From positions 1 to 26,797 of the IMG/VR virus record IMGVR_UViG_3300011114_000353: a stretch of DNA of 26,797 bases. One strand, given 5' to 3'. A model generated the notes under the pieces. It made no database searches. It saw only the letters and a list, made by a program, of their open reading frames with translations, and was not told the DNA's origin. Source of the stretch: a virus. The translations under genes and the position numbers were made by a program. Positions 8,272-14,931 of the stretch are shown here, in pieces; position 1 is the stretch's first letter; every line of letters starts with the position of its first letter.

Positions 8272-8424
8272 TTTGCAAGCAGCGCATTTCCACCGACGCT
8301 GTTTGCCTTTGTTCATCAGAATGTACACGCCGCCTGCTGTATTTTTGTGGGCCTGGCAGTTGGAACACCACTTGCGTTGAGTCAGTTTTTCCGCAGCGTC
8401 TGCCACTTCTTTGGCTAAAGTCAT
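8263..8424 (-). CDS. Small zinc-ribbon protein
   Basis: 53 aa, last gene of the leftward operon. Two CxxC knuckles (C20/C23 and C47/C50) separated by a 23-residue basic loop form a classic four-cysteine zinc ribbon, with Lys/Arg residues placed for nucleic-acid contact. The start overlaps the upstream stop (ATGA), and the stop lies inside the convergent lysozyme gene. A DNA- or RNA-binding or transcription-related role is plausible; the family is not identified. Confidence 0.7.
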   Translation of the reverse strand: MTLAKEVADAAEKLTQRKWCSNCQAHKNTAGGVYILMNKGKQRRWKCAACKLG

Positions 8425-8603
8425 GTGAGTGCCCCCATCAATCGTTCGATTCGCTGGTTGTTATATAACACCATAGCCTCTGCGTAGTCCCGCGCAGTTT
8501 CTGACAGCAGCAAGTCCCGCCGCGCCGTATCCAGTTCTCGCACCATGAGTTCCTCGCAAGTTGCGGGGATGTATAGTTTTTTAAACCAGTTTAAGAATTT
8601 CAT
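8421..8603 (-). CDS. Small helical phage protein, unknown function
   Basis: 60 aa. A short aromatic/basic N-terminus (MKFLNWFKKLYIPA) is followed by a long charged amphipathic helix with the pattern VRELDTARRDLLLSETARDYAEAMV and NNQRIERL. I recognise this pattern from small proteins in many phage genomes; no function is assigned. The stop overlaps the zinc-ribbon start (ATGA). The ATG has an AGGAAA element upstream, lying in the preceding 31-aa gene. Confidence 0.65.
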   Translation of the reverse strand: MKFLNWFKKLYIPATCEELMVRELDTARRDLLLSETARDYAEAMVLYNNQRIERLMGALT

Positions 8604-8604
8604 A

Positions 8605-8700
8605 TCATTTCCTCAGTGTTGTAAATATTGCCCACACCATAATAACGCCGACAATAAACAGGGCGATTGCTGGCGAGAACTCTAATAAAAGTTCAATCAT
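8605..8700 (-). CDS. 31-aa single-pass membrane peptide
   Basis: ATG 8700 with GGGGAGAG immediately upstream, ending at TGA 8605-8607. The peptide is a single hydrophobic helix (about residues 9-27, ALFIVGVIMVWAIFTT) with acidic N-terminus (E3, E7) and basic C-terminus (RK). It starts within the last codons of the 56-aa gene and ends one base before the next ATG, so it fits the operon's tight packing. Function unknown. Confidence 0.55.
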   Translation of the reverse strand: MIELLLEFSPAIALFIVGVIMVWAIFTTLRK

Positions 8701-8863
8701 TTTTCTCTCCCCTACCTATTGGCCCGCTAAACATATAGCCGCCAAACGCCTCCAATACTTTCCCTGCTACCTCATCCCTTGTCTCAAGTGTGGAATGTGC
8801 ATCAACGGCTTCCCAAAACATCCTGAGCATGTCTTTACACATTTCGTCGCGTGTCAGTATCAT
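8693..8863 (-). CDS. Small protein, unknown function
   Basis: 56 aa, ATG 8863 overlapping the preceding stop (ATGA). The N-terminal two-thirds is an acidic helix (ILTRDEMCKDMLRMFWEAV) followed by a Gly-rich FGGYMFSGPIGRG segment. No known motif. Its 3' end contains the Shine-Dalgarno and ATG of the 31-aa membrane peptide, an 8-base overlap. The chain of start/stop overlaps on both sides supports it as a real gene. Confidence 0.6.
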   Translation of the reverse strand: MILTRDEMCKDMLRMFWEAVDAHSTLETRDEVAGKVLEAFGGYMFSGPIGRGEKND

Positions 8864-9084
8864 TTGTTACGCTCCTTTCTTGCTGCTTCCATCAGGTCTT
8901 CTATGTTCGCCCCCATCGGCCTCCCTTCCCACGACTGCCACAAGCCGCGCTGCCTGTCATCAATCGTCAGGTCACCGTTCAGGCTTTGCTTAACCAGCAA
9001 CAACATCTCGGTTGACGCTGCGGTGAATAGTTTCGGTGCGTCGTTCGGTGGGCAGATCGTGAATGTGTAAGGTAATTTAGCCAC
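8860..9084 (-). CDS. Small protein, unknown function
   Basis: 74 aa from GTG 9084; an AGGAGA element sits about 7 bases upstream, inside the end of the preceding gene. An ATG at 9099 is in frame, but it overlaps this Shine-Dalgarno and would add only MRRRT, so GTG is preferred. The fold looks mixed alpha/beta (AKLPYTFTICPPNDAPKL, then a helix and LTIDDRQRGLWQSWEGRP). No known catalytic motif. ATGA overlap with the next gene. Confidence 0.6.
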   Translation of the reverse strand: MAKLPYTFTICPPNDAPKLFTAASTEMLLLVKQSLNGDLTIDDRQRGLWQSWEGRPMGANIEDLMEAARKERNK

Positions 9085-9292
9085 TGTTCTTCTCCTCAAT
9101 CTTCACCGAGTCAAGAAACTGCGCCAACGTGTAAACGCAGGGCAATATCAAGTCGCGGCAAATCTCGTCGTTTACTTCACGCTCTGTCATGCCCTGCGCT
9201 AACAATTTAAGCGCCCCGATACGCTCGCTGACCACCGTATCAAGCCGGTCGAAATCAAGACGCTTTACGGTTTCAATGTTTTCGTATTTCAT
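9077..9292 (-). CDS. Small acidic helical protein, unknown function
   Basis: 71 aa, predicted largely helical (YENIETVKRLDFDRLDTVV, then GMTEREVNDEICRDL and CVYTLAQFLDSV). ATGA overlap with the upstream gene; the GTG start of the following gene lies 8 bases inside its 3' end. No motif recognised; supported by operon position and spacing. Confidence 0.6.
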   Translation of the reverse strand: MKYENIETVKRLDFDRLDTVVSERIGALKLLAQGMTEREVNDEICRDLILPCVYTLAQFLDSVKIEEKNSG

Positions 9293-9525
9293 ACATCCTC
9301 CGCTTTCGCTTCTTCTACTTGAGCTAATATTTCCTTGACCTCAATGCCTTCGGCATCGTTCTGTTTTGACCAGCAGTTTAAGCCGCGCTTGAGACAAGCT
9401 ATGACTGCTGCTGTCAGTTCTATTTTCATTCCTTTGCTTGGCGGCAACACATTAGCGCCCTGCGTAACCAATCGCTTATATTCAGTCTTACTGTGCGCTT
9501 GGGTCGGCTTACGAACATTGTTCAT
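9289..9525 (-). CDS. Small basic protein, unknown function
   Basis: 78 aa from ATG 9525. The frame is open further upstream, but this ATG has a GAAGG Shine-Dalgarno and the typical ATGA overlap with the preceding gene, so the shorter form is chosen. It has a basic N-terminal half (HSKTEYKRLVTQGANVLPPSKG), a helix containing CLKRGLNC and an acidic C-terminus. No family recognised. Confidence 0.6.
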   Translation of the reverse strand: MNNVRKPTQAHSKTEYKRLVTQGANVLPPSKGMKIELTAAVIACLKRGLNCWSKQNDAEGIEVKEILAQVEEAKAEDV

Positions 9526-9785
9526 TTCGTTGCCTTCTTTAATTTGATAAACATTTTCCGTTTGTAATCGCGCTGCCGCCGAATCAGTTCCAGCCGCTGA
9601 CCGCATACGCCCTTTGCTAGAGCTTTGTCCAACCGCCGTTGAAATATCTTCAAGTCATGCTCTACCTCTTGTAGATAAGTCATGCCTGTCTCGACAGAAA
9701 AATCCTCGGTTGGAACCCAAAACGATACTTTCCTCGCGCTTTTCACTACATGTATTTGCGGTAACAACGCATCCATAAAAGTCAT
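9522..9785 (-). CDS. Small basic coiled-coil protein, unknown function
   Basis: 87 aa, ATGA overlap on both sides. The first 35 residues look beta-rich (IHVVKSARKVSFWVPTEDF). The rest is a long helix with heptads (YLQEVEHDLKIFQRRLDKAL) and a strongly basic end (RRQRDYKRKMFIKLKKATK), suggesting nucleic-acid contact or an oligomer. No named family. Confidence 0.6.
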   Translation of the reverse strand: MTFMDALLPQIHVVKSARKVSFWVPTEDFSVETGMTYLQEVEHDLKIFQRRLDKALAKGVCGQRLELIRRQRDYKRKMFIKLKKATK

Positions 9786-9973
9786 CGTTGCGCTCCGTTG
9801 AGTAGCTCCACGCGTTCTCTGGACACACGCAAGGTGTTATACCGCTGGTGCAGCCGCTCAAGCACCACAATGCGCCGGGTGCCTGCCCTTTCCTCGTTCA
9901 GCATCTGCAACACCTCGTCCTCGGTCTTGGACACAAGGGTGTGGTTCAACTCACGCCACGTTAGTTTTTTCAA
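9782..9973 (-). CDS. Small helical protein, unknown function
   Basis: 63 aa. Starts MKKLTWRELNHTLVSKTEDEVLQMLNEE and continues with a basic helix (HQRYNTLRVSRERVELL). The LTWRELN...EVLQMLNEER arrangement is one I recognise from small uncharacterised phage proteins. Its start lies 23 bases inside the preceding 52-aa gene and its stop overlaps the next start (ATGA). Confidence 0.6.
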   Translation of the reverse strand: MKKLTWRELNHTLVSKTEDEVLQMLNEERAGTRRIVVLERLHQRYNTLRVSRERVELLNGAQR

Positions 9974-10109
9974 TTTTCTTCTCCAGTTGGTTAATGTTAT
10001 CCAACACCCGCACCAGCCCCCGTTGCGCGGCGTTGAACTGCCGGTAACGGATGGTTAGCTCGGCCTTCGCCGCCTTCAGCTTGCCCTTCAGTGCGTCAAT
10101 TCGTTTCAT
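9951..10109 (-). CDS. 52-aa coiled-coil protein
   Basis: ATG 10109 overlaps the helicase stop (ATGA), which fixes the start; a longer in-frame extension lies inside the helicase gene and is not used. The whole protein is a charged Lys/Glu/Arg/Leu helix (KRIDALKGKLKAAKAELTIR, DNINQLEKKIEK) with heptad spacing. Likely a coiled-coil partner of some neighbour; function unknown. Confidence 0.6.
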   Translation of the reverse strand: MKRIDALKGKLKAAKAELTIRYRQFNAAQRGLVRVLDNINQLEKKIEKTNVA

Positions 10110-11398
10110 TTCAATGCTTCCATAGCCAGTTGTGATAGGGATTTCTTGTCGTGCAGTGCGTCGTAAATCTTCTTGTCTACCGTACCCTCGGTCAGCAGAA
10201 CGTAAACCCACACGTCGTGCGTCTGGCCGCTGCGGTGCAGCCGCCCGATGGTCTGCTCGTAGAGTTCCAACGACCACGGCAAGGACAGGAACACCATGTG
10301 GCAACCGCCGAATTGCAGGTTAAGACCGTGGCCGGCAGACTTCGGGTGCGCCAGCAGCACCGCAATCTGCCCATTGTTCCATCGGTCAATGGCGTTCGGC
10401 TCGTCCAGCGTCACGGCGCGCGGGTAGCGGCGCTGTAGCTCTGCCAACTCGGCTTGATACTGATACGCAATGATCGTGTTGGCGTGCTGGTTCTCGGTCA
10501 GCAGGTCGTCCAGCACCTCAAACTTGTGGTCTGACATCCACTTCGTTTCCTTGCCCTCGGCGTAGACGAAGCCCGACGCCATCTGTTGCAGCTTGCTGGT
10601 GACTACGCCCGCGTTGGCCGCAACGGCCTGGGTGTCGGGGAACAGCACCATAAAGTTCTTTTTCATGTCCTTGTAGTCGGCCATGTCCATGCTGCAATTC
10701 ATCACAACCGTGTGCAGCGGCGGCAGCTTGTCTTTGTACTCGCCAGCGTCCAACACGAACGTGGCCGGTTTGATGCGCTCCATCACCTGCGCGAGCGCCC
10801 CGGCAGCGGGCGTCCACTCACCGAAGTCACGGTTGATGCAGTGAAAATACTGTTGCAGGAACGCGCCCTTGGCCCGGCCCAACAGCGACTGGTCGATCAC
10901 CTTGCACTGACCGAATACGTCCTCCAGCCCGTTGCTGGTGAAGCTGCCGGTCAACCCCCACCGAATCCGCATGTCGCCCAGCACCTTCAGCAACGCCTTG
11001 AACCGTTTGCCTGACGGGTTTTTAAGCCGTGTCAGCTCGTCAAACACCACACCGTCAAAGCGTAGCGGTTGCTCGGCCAGCCATTGCAGGTTGTCGTAGG
11101 TGGCGACCACCACCTGCACGTTGGCCTGTAGCGCCTTCACCCGCTGCGTCGGTGTGCCGATGACCACGGACAACGACAGCGTGGGTGCCCACAGCTTGGC
11201 CTCCACCGGCCAGACGTTGACGGCCACCCGCTTGGGTGCGACAACGAGAAACCGTTGCACCTCGCCCGCCGCCAGCATGTCGCGCATGGCGGTCAGCGTG
11301 ATGGCGGTCTTGCCCGCGCCCACAGGTGCTAAGATCATCGCCCTGTCCCGCTCGTACAGGAAGTCAGCGGCTAGGTTTTGGTAAGGTCTAAGTTTCAA
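10106..11398 (-). CDS. SNF2-family (SF2) DNA helicase/translocase
   Basis: 430 aa. Motifs in order: Q-like RPYQ (4-7), Walker A APVGAGKT (24-31), Ia VVAPKR (52-57), II VVFDELT (117-123, DEL in place of DEAH), III LTGSF (149-153), V SAGHGLNLQ (354-362) and VI QTIGRLHRSGQ (382-392). The RLHRSGQ form is typical of SNF2 enzymes, which use ATP to move along duplex DNA. The compact size without extra domains matches phage SNF2 proteins, often next to VRR-NUC and methyltransferase genes as here. Start is TTG 11398, with AGAGG about 7 bases upstream; it overlaps the methyltransferase stop by 11 bases. Probable role in phage replication, recombination or fork processing. Confidence 0.85.
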   Translation of the reverse strand: MKLRPYQNLAADFLYERDRAMILAPVGAGKTAITLTAMRDMLAAGEVQRFLVVAPKRVAVNVWPVEAKLWAPTLSLSVVIGTPTQRVKALQANVQVVVATYDNLQWLAEQPLRFDGVVFDELTRLKNPSGKRFKALLKVLGDMRIRWGLTGSFTSNGLEDVFGQCKVIDQSLLGRAKGAFLQQYFHCINRDFGEWTPAAGALAQVMERIKPATFVLDAGEYKDKLPPLHTVVMNCSMDMADYKDMKKNFMVLFPDTQAVAANAGVVTSKLQQMASGFVYAEGKETKWMSDHKFEVLDDLLTENQHANTIIAYQYQAELAELQRRYPRAVTLDEPNAIDRWNNGQIAVLLAHPKSAGHGLNLQFGGCHMVFLSLPWSLELYEQTIGRLHRSGQTHDVWVYVLLTEGTVDKKIYDALHDKKSLSQLAMEALK

Positions 11399-12512
11399 GG
11401 TACGCCTCTATGAAGACTTGCGCGACTTGCGGGACGATGGCGTTGCCGTAGGCGCGCAGGCGTCCCACGCGGGCGGTAGCCCCATGAGCCAGCGGGAATG
11501 TGCCGGGTTCAACTGGCCGGGCTTTTCCGTCGCGGCAGGGGAGCCAATCGCAGTTAGACCAGAAACCGCATTGGCTAACGTGTCCGTTGGGTTGCCTTTG
11601 CGTTCCTGCCGCCCCGCCCCCGATGGGCCTTTGTAATCTCTCGTCGTCGTCGTCGGCCAACTCGCCAACAGCGCAAAGTCGTTCAAATCCTTGCTGTAGG
11701 GTTTGTTGTGTGGGTTGAGCGCCTTCTCGTCCCATCCGTTCTTGTTGTCCCGTGTTTGCGGTGTCGGCCAACTGGTCAACGTCACCACCTCGCGCAGATT
11801 CCCCGACACCGTGCGCCCCGGCCTGCCCGGATGGTTCAACCGTTTTTCGTAATCCATCGGCGGCAAGGTGTCCATTGTTTGCGGCGTCGGCCAACTCGCC
11901 AATGTCGGATCTGCGTTGGTCAGCAACGCTATCGTTTGCGTTTGCAAGTGTGTTGCTCGGTGCATTGGCCGACCCGTCGTGCGGGGTGTGCTGAACACTC
12001 CGTCCAACGCTTTGGGTGTCTGCCACAAACCAAAGTCTTTGTCTGATGTGCGGCGCCCCGACGCCGCCAGCCGGTATACCAACCGCCCCGCAGGCGTAAC
12101 CTTCTCCCTCCAAGTTAGCTTGAACAAGGTCAAGCCATCCGTGGTTAATCGCGCTTTCAACTTGCTCACCAAAGATAACGTCAGGTCGGCACTCGCGGAT
12201 GAGATTGAACCAGGTAGGCCAGAGGTGTCGATCATCAGCGGTGCCTTTTTGGGTGCCTGCGGCGCTGAAGGGCTGGCACGGGCAACTGCCCGTCCAAACA
12301 GGTCTGTCCTCGGGCCATCCGGCGAGGCGCAAGGCGTGACTCCAGCCGCCAAGTCCGGCAAAGAAATGGCACTGAATAAATCCGGTAAGGTCACTGGCTC
12401 TAACATCCTTGATGCTCCTTGTGTCAACTTCACCTTGGGGCAAATGCCCCGCGTCTATCAGATTGCGTAGCCACTGCGCGGCATACGGGTCAAACTCGTT
12501 GTAGTAGTTCAT
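11388..12512 (-). CDS. DNA cytosine-C5 methyltransferase (Dcm-like)
   Basis: 374 aa from ATG 12512 (GTG 12521 would add three residues). A phage-type N-terminal region ([18 protein letters not shown]) precedes the catalytic motifs: I FAGLGGW (51-57), [11 protein letters not shown] with nucleophile C79, VI GEQVES (115-120, EQV instead of the usual ENV) and VIII RQRLWF (157-162). Motif IX/X follows near the C-terminus ([20 protein letters not shown]). It transfers a methyl group from S-adenosylmethionine to C5 of cytosine, probably protecting phage DNA from restriction. The target-recognition region between VIII and IX is low in complexity and carries several LAD-starting repeats. Almost the whole gene also encodes another frame (see the nested CDS). 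No partner endonuclease is seen, so it is an orphan enzyme here. Confidence 0.85.
   Translation of the reverse strand: MNYYNEFDPYAAQWLRNLIDAGHLPQGEVDTRSIKDVRASDLTGFIQCHFFAGLGGWSHALRLAGWPEDRPVWTGSCPCQPFSAAGTQKGTADDRHLWPTWFNLIRECRPDVIFGEQVESAINHGWLDLVQANLEGEGYACGAVGIPAGGVGAPHIRQRLWFVADTQSVGRSVQHTPHDGSANAPSNTLANANDSVADQRRSDIGELADAANNGHLAADGLRKTVEPSGQAGAHGVGESARGGDVDQLADTANTGQQERMGREGAQPTQQTLQQGFERLCAVGELADDDDERLQRPIGGGAAGTQRQPNGHVSQCGFWSNCDWLPCRDGKARPVEPGTFPLAHGATARVGRLRAYGNAIVPQVAQVFIEAYLET
11408..12406 (-). CDS. Nested gene inside the methyltransferase: W-P-T-P-Q-T repeat protein
   Basis: 332 aa in a different frame of the same strand, entirely within the methyltransferase gene. ATG 12406 has a perfect AAGGAG eight bases upstream. 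The N-terminus ([40 protein letters not shown]) leads to a helical region (about 75-100) and [19 protein letters not shown]. Then come further W-P-T-P-type repeats at W172, W213 and W250, and a C-terminus [19 protein letters not shown]...[10 protein letters not shown] recall this arrangement from many phage and bacterial 'hypothetical' proteins, so the frame looks like a true protein rather than chance. TAG 11408 is nine bases upstream of the helicase start codon. Function unknown; it might be a methyltransferase partner. Overlap and SD are seen directly; family recognition is from memory. Confidence 0.7.
   Translation of the reverse strand: MLEPVTLPDLFSAISLPDLAAGVTPCASPDGPRTDLFGRAVARASPSAPQAPKKAPLMIDTSGLPGSISSASADLTLSLVSKLKARLTTDGLTLFKLTWREKVTPAGRLVYRLAASGRRTSDKDFGLWQTPKALDGVFSTPRTTGRPMHRATHLQTQTIALLTNADPTLASWPTPQTMDTLPPMDYEKRLNHPGRPGRTVSGNLREVVTLTSWPTPQTRDNKNGWDEKALNPHNKPYSKDLNDFALLASWPTTTTRDYKGPSGAGRQERKGNPTDTLANAVSGLTAIGSPAATEKPGQLNPAHSRWLMGLPPAWDACAPTATPSSRKSRKSS
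12415..12420 (-). promoter_or_regulatory. Shine-Dalgarno of the nested gene
   Basis: On the minus strand AAGGAG is followed by 8 bases and ATG (12404-12406). It lies inside the methyltransferase coding sequence. It is as good as or better than most ribosome sites in this operon, which decides the nested start over the GTG at 12433. Confidence 0.7.
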
Positions 12513-12765
12513 CCACCTCACCTTTCGATCTAATCACAATGTAATTCATCCCCATGCGGCGCATCTCGGCAGCGAACACCTTCTGCCACGGTGACAAGCG
12601 CCCCTTTACAGTCTTGAGTTCCACAAACCACACCACGCCCCCTGGCAGCAGCACGATGCGGTCGGCCACACCAACACGCCCCGGTGACACCCACTTGTAG
12701 GCCACGCCACCATGCTCGATGGTGCGGCGCACAAGGTAGCGTTCAATGTCACGTTCTAGTATCAT
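12490..12765 (-). CDS. VRR-NUC domain nuclease
   Basis: 91 aa, nearly all one domain of the PD-(D/E)XK fold. The signatures are VSPGRVGVADRIVLLPGG (D35), VWFVELKT (E49, K51) and LSPWQ (Q61), which together build the metal site of VRR-NUC enzymes. The N-terminal E4 and E8 helix matches the family. Stand-alone VRR-NUC proteins are common in phages and resemble Holliday-junction or flap nucleases. It is the promoter-proximal gene of the leftward operon and overlaps the methyltransferase start by 23 bases. No clear Shine-Dalgarno precedes ATG 12765, so its mRNA may have a weak or short leader. Confidence 0.85.
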   Translation of the reverse strand: MILERDIERYLVRRTIEHGGVAYKWVSPGRVGVADRIVLLPGGVVWFVELKTVKGRLSPWQKVFAAEMRRMGMNYIVIRSKGEVDELLQRV

Positions 12766-12776
12766 GTAAAAAACTT

Positions 12777-12801
12777 TAGCACATAAAATACAAATGTGCT
12801 A
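12777..12801. promoter_or_regulatory. Inverted repeat in divergent promoter region (putative operator)
   Basis: The 71-bp gap 12766-12836 separates two divergent operons. It holds a perfect inverted repeat TAGCACAT - 9 bases - ATGTGCTA. The region is AT-rich, with TACTAT/TATTAT just right of the repeat as possible rightward -10 elements, but no convincing -35 is seen for either direction. Position and symmetry suggest a repressor or activator site controlling both the nuclease/methyltransferase operon and the replication operon. The regulator is not identified. Confidence 0.5.
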
Positions 12802-12836
12802 CTATTATCGCTCCACCTCAACTAAAGGACACTAAA

Positions 12837-13148
12837 ATGGAATACCACGGTGATGAAGATTTACGCGCAGAACCGACCGAGCGCGAGCTGGAACTGGCGT
12901 TGGATGATGTCGTCGAGACTATCCTTGACCACGGTCAGTATCCCGCCAAGGGGCGGGCCAAGTTCGACCTCTACGAGTTCTTGCTGGAGGAGCGCGACTT
13001 GTCTTACGCTTACGAAATGTATATTGCCAGCATGAGCAGCAACACCCGCGCTTTTGAAGATCGTATCGAGCGTGAACGTGCGACCGTGACAGAAATGCTT
13101 AAGAAGCACCTGCGTAACTCTGATCTTGTTGCGGAGTATGCAGAATGA
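12837..13148 (+). CDS. Acidic helical protein, first gene of replication operon
   Basis: 103 aa; AAAGGA about 9 bases before ATG 12837. It is very acidic at the N-terminus (GDEDLRAEPTERELELALDDVV), then has a mixed middle (YPAKGRAKFDLYEFLLEERD) and a charged helix (DRIERERATVTEMLKKHLRN). No known domain. The stop overlaps the DUF2800 start (ATGA), so it is probably co-translated with that nuclease. Acidic small proteins at this position might act as DNA mimics or replication accessory factors; nothing in the sequence proves this. Confidence 0.65.
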   Translation: MEYHGDEDLRAEPTERELELALDDVVETILDHGQYPAKGRAKFDLYEFLLEERDLSYAYEMYIASMSSNTRAFEDRIERERATVTEMLKKHLRNSDLVAEYAE

Positions 13149-14272
13149 AACATTCTACAGTCGTCGGCGGTAGCACCGCCAAACGTGTGATGAACTGCCC
13201 CGGCAGCGTGGCGTTGGTGCAACTGGCACCACCGTCGCCCAGCAGCACGTATGCCGACAAGGGTACGCTTTTGCACAACCTGATTGCGGAGATTCTCGAC
13301 ACGGACACCGACCCGGTGTCCCTGATTGGGACTAACTACGAAGGGCAGATTCTCGATCAGGAGATGATCGACGAGAAGTTGCAGCCAGCCCTCGACTTGC
13401 TGGACAAGCTCGACCCCGACAAGGCGATGGCATTAGCGGTCGAGACTCGTGTGGGCTTCGGCAAGTACCTGCCGGGTGCCTTCGGTTCCTGCGACGTGCT
13501 AGGCCGCATGGGTGACGTTGCTTACGTAATTGACTGGAAGTTTGGCGACGGCATTGCCGTGGACGCAGAAGAAAACGAGCAACTGATGTACTACGCTGCC
13601 GCCGCCATGCGTACCCCCGAGGCGGCGTGGGTGTTCAAGGGCGCCACCGTAATTGAGTGCGTCATCATCCAGCCGCCAGTAATCCGGCGCTGGACGACCA
13701 CACCCGCCCGCATTAAACAGTTCGAGAAGGACTTAAAACGTGCGGTGAAGGTAGCCAGCTTGCCCGATGCCAAGCTCAACCCCGGTTCGCATTGCCGGTG
13801 GTGCCCTGCCAAGCCGACCTGCCCCGCCATGACCGGCGCGGTAGACCGGGCGCTGAAGGTCAAGCTCGACGCCGTTGACGATGACATGCTAGGCGCCTAC
13901 GCAGCCAATGCTGTCCTGCTGCAAGGCTGGATAGATAGCATCAACGAGCTGGTGCAGACCAAGATTGAGAAGGGGTATAAGATACCGGGTTGGAAATTGG
14001 TGGCCAAGCGCGGCACACGCAAGTGGGCAAAAGAAGATGATGTCGTGCATTGGCTTGACGGCAAAGGTCTTGAAGCCCGCGAAATTTACAATAACGAAAT
14101 ACGCAGCCCTGCTCAAATGGAGAAGGTGCTAAAGAAACGCAAGTTGACATTGCCCGACGAACTTGTCGTGTCGGTGTCATCCGGCGCTACGGTGGCCCCG
14201 GAGTCAGATCCGAGGCCAGCGGTTTTGCAAATCGGGCAGCAGTTGACCGCAGCCCTCTCTAAACTTGTTTAA
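13145..14272 (+). CDS. DUF2800 family nuclease (Fe-S, PD-(D/E)XK, Cas4/RecB-like)
   Basis: 375 aa. The N-terminal STAKRVMNCPGS supplies C18; ADKGTLLHN supplies H44. The catalytic core is GSCDVLGR (D117), YVIDWKFG (D130, K132) and NEQLMYY (Q146). The cluster HCRWCPAKPTCPA supplies C217, C220 and C226. One early cysteine plus three late ones around a RecB-like nuclease core is the layout of iron-sulfur exonucleases such as AddB and Cas4. Phage DUF2800 proteins usually sit next to polymerase and primase genes, as here, and probably process DNA ends for recombination or replication. The C-terminal region (about 285-345) is basic and may bind DNA. ATGA overlap with the upstream gene. Confidence 0.85.
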   Translation: MKHSTVVGGSTAKRVMNCPGSVALVQLAPPSPSSTYADKGTLLHNLIAEILDTDTDPVSLIGTNYEGQILDQEMIDEKLQPALDLLDKLDPDKAMALAVETRVGFGKYLPGAFGSCDVLGRMGDVAYVIDWKFGDGIAVDAEENEQLMYYAAAAMRTPEAAWVFKGATVIECVIIQPPVIRRWTTTPARIKQFEKDLKRAVKVASLPDAKLNPGSHCRWCPAKPTCPAMTGAVDRALKVKLDAVDDDMLGAYAANAVLLQGWIDSINELVQTKIEKGYKIPGWKLVAKRGTRKWAKEDDVVHWLDGKGLEAREIYNNEIRSPAQMEKVLKKRKLTLPDELVVSVSSGATVAPESDPRPAVLQIGQQLTAALSKLV

Positions 14273-14285
14273 AGGACAGTAAAAA

Positions 14286-14921
14286 ATGAATATCGTAACT
14301 TTCGCAGGTGCAAACCTTCCCGCTGTTGCTTCACTCAGCACGTCGCTTCGCAAGCTGGAGGCTGACGTTGGCCCGGCGGGCGTTGTGATCCTGAAAATGG
14401 ATCGCACTGGCCATTGGGTGTTTGGCGCTGACCAGACCGAGGTGGAGGATGGCAGTCATTGGGCTATCAATCCGTTTTCCTTCGTCCACGGCTTTATCGC
14501 GTGGGGTGACGGTGAGGTGCTAGGGGAAAAGATGGCTTCGGTCAGCGCGCCGTTGCCGGAACTCGACGTGGCGCCGCCCGGTGCCAAGAAGGGTTGGGAA
14601 ACGCAGGTCGGCATGTCCCTCAAGTGCATTACGGGGGAAGATGTCGGCATGGAAGCGCGGTTCACCACCACGTCCGTCGGTGGCAAGCGCGCGGTTCAGG
14701 AGCTGGCGGTGGCGATAGCAACGCAGGTGGATAAAGACCAAGCCGCCCCGGTGCCGGTCGTCACGCTGGGTTCTGAGCATTACCAACACAAGAGCTATGG
14801 CAAGATCTACACGCCAGCGTTTGCAGTGTTGCAGTGGGTCAGCCTGACCGCTGACGAGCCAGCGCCGGTAGTGGAGCCAGAGGCGCCAGCCCCTAGCCGC
14901 CGTCGTCGGGTAGTAGCGTAA
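14286..14921 (+). CDS. Conserved phage replication-module protein, possible ssDNA-binding protein
   Basis: 211 aa; AAAGGA precedes ATG 14286. It has a beta-rich body (VVILKMDRTGHWVFGADQTE, HWAINPFSFVHGFIAWGDGEV, KGWETQVGMSLKC) followed by SVGGKRAVQELAVAIATQV and HKSYGKIYTPAF. The flexible tail is Pro/Ala/Glu-rich with a basic RRRR end. I recognise this protein type from other phages with the same DUF2800-polymerase order, where the slot often holds a single-strand DNA-binding protein. A beta body plus flexible tail would fit, but the tail is not the acidic tip typical of SSB. Function is inferred from neighbours only. The stop is 8 bases before the polymerase Shine-Dalgarno/GTG junction. Confidence 0.6.
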   Translation: MNIVTFAGANLPAVASLSTSLRKLEADVGPAGVVILKMDRTGHWVFGADQTEVEDGSHWAINPFSFVHGFIAWGDGEVLGEKMASVSAPLPELDVAPPGAKKGWETQVGMSLKCITGEDVGMEARFTTTSVGGKRAVQELAVAIATQVDKDQAAPVPVVTLGSEHYQHKSYGKIYTPAFAVLQWVSLTADEPAPVVEPEAPAPSRRRRVVA

Positions 14922-14931
14922 GGGGCGCAGC

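Noticed and set aside
9526-9606. Upstream extension of the 78-aa gene
   Set aside because: ATG 9525 has its own GAAGG and the ATGA junction used throughout this operon; the extension only overlaps the upstream gene.
11868-12470. 200-aa plus-strand frame across the methyltransferase gene
   Set aside because: It lacks a Shine-Dalgarno and recognisable motifs. This region is already open in two supported minus-strand frames, so a third open frame is most likely a by-product of the same codon bias.
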